A DNA stretch of 53,031 nucleotides from Clostridia bacterium. GTDB taxonomy: Bacteria; Bacillota; Clostridia; Oscillospirales; CAG-272. Numbering within the stretch: position 1 is the stretch's first letter; each line of letters starts with the position of its first letter. Under the pieces are notes generated by a model. The model searched no databases. It saw only the letters and a list, made by a program, of their open reading frames with translations, and had not been told where the DNA came from. The stretch lies in NCBI GenBank assembly GCA_017533565.1, contig JAFXHU010000035.1, positions 1 through 53,031 on the forward strand, given 5' to 3'. The position numbers and the translations under genes were made by a program. Of this stretch, positions 49,946 through 53,031 are shown piece after piece.

Positions 49946-52498
49946 TTATTTCGTTTCGTTAAGGCTCAACTCCCAAAGTCTGCTGATAGGTCCGTTAAAC
50001 GAGGTAAGCTCTGCGCTGGGGGTCATAGTCGAAACGTCGATGATGTTGGTGTTGTATGCGTAAAGGTCGCTTCTCTGATAGGTGGGAAGCTCAACGGCAA
50101 GCTCCATAACGAGGTCAAGGCACTCTGCATAAAGTGCGGTTCTTACGTCGGTGTTAAGGGTTTCTCTTGCCTGGTCGATTTTGTCGGAAAGGTCCTTTAC
50201 GATGCCAAGCTCATAGCTGTACTTGTCGCCCGCGTTAGTCTTAATTGCGCGGTAGCCCCAGTTTGCGGTAGAGCCTGCGGTGGAGTCGATGTGATACGTC
50301 TGATACATATCGGGGTCAACGCCCGAGCCCCAAGCTGCCGCCCAAACGGTAAGGTCGCCGTCGTTAAGCTTCTTAAGTGCGTTGATATCCGTTTTTACGG
50401 TAATGTCAAAGCCGTGCTGGTTAAGAATTTCGGCAGCAGCCTTGAGCGACTGGTATGCGGGGTGGTCGGTGGTGTCGCCCGCAATGGTAAAGGTATATTT
50501 AAGAACGTCGTTGCCCTTTGCGTAAACGTCCTTGGAGTTAAGCTTGTAGCCTGCTTCCTTTACAAGCCTCTCGCTCGTTTCGCCGGTGGCGTCAAAGGGG
50601 TAGTACTGACCCTGGGAGTCGGTTTCCTTGGGATAAGCCCAGGAGGCTCTCGTCATAGGGCGGTAGATTGCCTCGGAGTATCCGACGTAATACTCAACCG
50701 CGTACGCGGTGTTGATGGCGTGCATAATCGCCTTTCTTACCGCGATATTCGGTACCTTTTCGGCGTTAATTCCGATATAACCGTAGCCGTTGGTCTGAAG
50801 CGCAACGCTTGCAAAGCCTTCGCTTCTCTTCGCTGCGATGCTGTCGATATTTTCCTGCTTACAGGAAGGCTCTACGAAATGAACGTCACCGCTGTAAAGA
50901 GCCTCGAGCATAAGGTTGGTGGATACAACCTGATAGTTTACGAATTTGATTGTGACGGGGAACATAAAATGCTCGTTGCGCTGGAAATACACAACGTTGT
51001 TCTTCCAAAATTCGCCCGCGTCGGTGTTGTTGGGGTTTTCGCTTGAGGTGGTAGCTCTGTACGGGCCTGCACCGACGGGAATACCGATTTTGTCGGGATT
51101 CTTGATAACCTTATCCTGGAATTCGATGTTACCGAAATCAACTCCGAAATGATCGGTATAGTTGAAAAGTCCGATTTGCTCTTCGTTGGAGTAGTAGTAC
51201 ATGGGAGCAACGGTAAATGCAAAGTTCCAAATTGCCTTGGGGTCAACCTTTTCGATTGTGATTTCAAGGACCTCGTGACCGCCGTCGGTAACCGCGCCGT
51301 TTGCATCAAGCGCGGGGGTAGCGTACTCAACGCCGTTTACGGTAACCGACTCGGTGCGGTTTGCATACTTGATACCCGAAATGTTGGTTACCTTGGTATC
51401 GAGAGAGTCGAAGTGCTTCTGCTTCTCAAGGAAGGAGAAGTAGGTAAGAAGGTCATTTGCGGTTCTCCACATGGTGATAACCTCGTCAACCTTGTTGGGG
51501 AAGTAGCTTGAATGGATTGCGTTGATTGCATACTCCTCGGTCCAGTCCTTGCTTCCCTCGCCAAGCTCGTATTCGAACTTGTACTCGTCCTTGTTCCACC
51601 AGATAAGGCCCTCTGCAAGGAGGAATGCCTCGGTATCGGTGGTAAGGGTTACCTTGTTACCGTTTTTGTCGGTGTGAACCTCGTCCTCGGCAGTGCCGCG
51701 GGCATTATTGTAGTCCTCCTTAAGCTCCTTAAGGAAGTAGGAGTCTGCGAGCTTGTAGTCGTCAACGATGGTGAGATAGGACTCATCGTACTGCGAGTAC
51801 TCGTTCATCAATTCGGTAAGCTCCGCAATCATCTGGTCGTTGGTAAGGCTCTGGGTGTTCGTGCCGTTCTTATACTTTTCCTTGACTACGTCGATACATT
51901 CGTAAAGCCTCTGAATACGGTTGGAGGCAAGGGCGTCGAAGTTCTCGTTGAACTTTTCCTGCTCCTTTTCGTTCTCGGTCTGGGTACGGTACTCCTGAAG
52001 TCCGACGATTTCGGTCGAATAAATCGTGGAGCTGCCGTAGTATGCGGGGTCAAGATATACGTAGAGGTTGAAAAGCACGTCTCTCATAGTAAGGGGAGAG
52101 CCGTTAGAGAACTTAAGGTTGTTCTTAAGAACGAAGCGGTAACGGGTATATGCAACCGTTGCTCCGTTGGGAATTTCGTCAACAACGCTTCCGTCGTCGA
52201 GAATATACTGTGCCTCGTAGTCGAGAGCTACGCAAGGCTCGTCGTTTCCGTATGCAACCTTTCCGTCCTTATCGGAGGAAAGCATACCGATTTGTGTCAT
52301 TCCTACTATCGTGCCGTCGGTGGCAGAGGATGAGTAGAAGGGGTTGAATACGCCATCAAGCTCCGAGGTGGCAAGCACAAGCCTTGTCGTTTCGTTGTCG
52401 ATTTTGGATTTCCTTTTGCAAGCAAAAAGCGAGGTAAGGACTCCGAAAAGAAGGCTTAATGTCAGTAGGAGCGAAATGAGCTTTCTCATGTTCTTCAT
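49946..52498 (-). CDS. oppA: Oligopeptide-binding lipoprotein OppA-like
   Basis: 850 residues, much longer than the usual 540-600. Signal peptide with lipobox SLFAC, lipidated Cys27. The start is ATG 52498 with AGGAG about 12 bases upstream. The SBP_bac_5 fold is seen in TRYRFVLKNNLKFSNGSPLT (about 118-137) and the C-terminal half (YGYIGINAEKVPNIAVRKAIMHAIN, VWAAAWGSGVDPDMYQTYH). Between them an inserted, mostly helical region (about 165-370) of about 200 residues is present. It binds peptides outside the cell and hands them to OppBC. First importer gene, 34 bp after the GLUG-type gene. Confidence 0.92.
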   Translation of the reverse strand: MKNMRKLISLLLTLSLLFGVLTSLFACKRKSKIDNETTRLVLATSELDGVFNPFYSSSATDGTIVGMTQIGMLSSDKDGKVAYGNDEPCVALDYEAQYILDDGSVVDEIPNGATVAYTRYRFVLKNNLKFSNGSPLTMRDVLFNLYVYLDPAYYGSSTIYSTEIVGLQEYRTQTENEKEQEKFNENFDALASNRIQRLYECIDVVKEKYKNGTNTQSLTNDQMIAELTELMNEYSQYDESYLTIVDDYKLADSYFLKELKEDYNNARGTAEDEVHTDKNGNKVTLTTDTEAFLLAEGLIWWNKDEYKFEYELGEGSKDWTEEYAINAIHSSYFPNKVDEVITMWRTANDLLTYFSFLEKQKHFDSLDTKVTNISGIKYANRTESVTVNGVEYATPALDANGAVTDGGHEVLEITIEKVDPKAIWNFAFTVAPMYYYSNEEQIGLFNYTDHFGVDFGNIEFQDKVIKNPDKIGIPVGAGPYRATTSSENPNNTDAGEFWKNNVVYFQRNEHFMFPVTIKFVNYQVVSTNLMLEALYSGDVHFVEPSCKQENIDSIAAKRSEGFASVALQTNGYGYIGINAEKVPNIAVRKAIMHAINTAYAVEYYVGYSEAIYRPMTRASWAYPKETDSQGQYYPFDATGETSERLVKEAGYKLNSKDVYAKGNDVLKYTFTIAGDTTDHPAYQSLKAAAEILNQHGFDITVKTDINALKKLNDGDLTVWAAAWGSGVDPDMYQTYHIDSTAGSTANWGYRAIKTNAGDKYSYELGIVKDLSDKIDQARETLNTDVRTALYAECLDLVMELAVELPTYQRSDLYAYNTNIIDVSTMTPSAELTSFNGPISRLWELSLNETK

Positions 52499-52532
52499 TT
52501 TCTTCTTTTTCTCCTAATCTATTTCTTAATTT

Positions 52533-53031
52533 TTAATTATCGTTTTCATCTGCCGCCGTATAGTTAACCGTAATGCTTGCGGCAAAGCCGTTAACACCGC
52601 CGAGCAACGCCTCGTCCTCCGGCTCGGTGTAATAGAATACCTTTTCAAGGCAGGAAAGCTCGCCCGAATAATTCGTCGTGAGCGCTCCGCTAATCGAAAC
52701 GTCGGTAACGGTTACACCGCTTCCGAGGCTCAATGCGAGTGCCGCCGCCTTTACGTTAAGGTTGGGTATTTCGGTATTAACGTTAAGCACGTATTCCACT
52801 TCTTCAAAGGAAACGCTTCTTATTGCCGCGCCCTCCGAAAGCTCCTTGAAAATTGCGAGCGTGGGATTAAAGGTCGTGCCCTTGCTTTCTACGGTAAGGT
52901 TGGATATCTTGTATCCGTTACCGAAATACTCACCGTAGAACTCGGGAAGAGCCATGAAGTATCTGCCGTCAAAGTCGATATCGGCAGTCTGGATATAGGT
53001 AGCGTAAGGATTGTTTCTTATCATCTGGAAG
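52533..53031 (-). CDS. GLUG-type surface protein, C-terminal part (cut by window end)
   Basis: The reading frame is open up to the window edge, so the N-terminus lies outside. The visible 166 residues begin with FQMIRNNPYATYIQTADIDF and GEYFGNGYKISNLTV, the start of a GLUG-motif domain as in bacterial surface proteins with a right-handed beta fold, and end in the short tail TAADENDN. It is upstream of and close to oppA, so it is probably part of the same operon. It may be a surface lipoprotein or a second binding protein; the missing part would decide. Confidence 0.65.
   Translation of the reverse strand, partial: FQMIRNNPYATYIQTADIDFDGRYFMALPEFYGEYFGNGYKISNLTVESKGTTFNPTLAIFKELSEGAAIRSVSFEEVEYVLNVNTEIPNLNVKAAALALSLGSGVTVTDVSISGALTTNYSGELSCLEKVFYYTEPEDEALLGGVNGFAASITVNYTAADENDN

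Overview
The window (about 48% G+C by eye) looks like the chromosome of an anaerobic Firmicute of the class Clostridia, probably an uncultured gut- or rumen-type lineage. Signs are AGGAGG-type ribosome binding sites, TTGACA-17 bp-TATAAT promoters before most transcription units, many lipoproteins and no outer-membrane genes, a superoxide reductase/flavodiiron/rubredoxin oxygen-defence set, a long-form hibernation factor and several BspA-type leucine-rich-repeat (LRR_5) surface proteins. Species cannot be named from the sequence.

Left part (1-8.5 kb): a tandem repeat next to a tRNA-Gln(CUG) on the minus strand; a small lipoprotein with an SGNH hydrolase; then a Cys-rich Crp/Fnr-type regulator divergent from an oxygen-detoxification operon (flavodiiron protein, superoxide reductase, ferritin, rubredoxin) with a shared palindrome in the promoter region; a ZIP metal transporter; a FAD oxidoreductase divergent from a TIGR01212 radical SAM protein.

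Middle part (8.5-22.1 kb): a minus-strand operon of a CvpA-like membrane protein with a long extracytoplasmic extension, an ion-transporter-superfamily permease and a cytoplasmic TIR-LRR protein; a TIM-barrel isomerase; hpf with a structured leader; about 1.1 kb of non-coding DNA downstream of hpf that looks like one large structured RNA; a Cys-rich membrane-anchored surface protein; a Sel1/MORN-repeat protein; and an autoregulated TetR-ABC exporter operon.

Right part (22.2-53 kb), all on the minus strand: (i) a seven-gene operon read from 36278 down to 22242, coding for an acidic membrane protein, a MoxR AAA+ ATPase, a DUF58 protein, a BatA-like VWA protein, a double-VWA membrane protein, an LRR lipoprotein and an Ig-like lipoprotein; (ii) a single giant 2771-residue LRR lipoprotein; (iii) an oligopeptide ABC importer operon (OppA-B-C-D-F) led by a GLUG-type surface protein cut by the window end and closed by an 85-residue membrane protein.

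The strongest candidates for something new are the MoxR/VWA machine that shares its operon with two large surface lipoproteins (a possible lipoprotein assembly or adhesion system), the large RNA behind hpf, the TIR-LRR operon, and the regulator/palindrome arrangement of the oxygen-defence island. All functional statements come from reading motifs by eye; no database search was possible.
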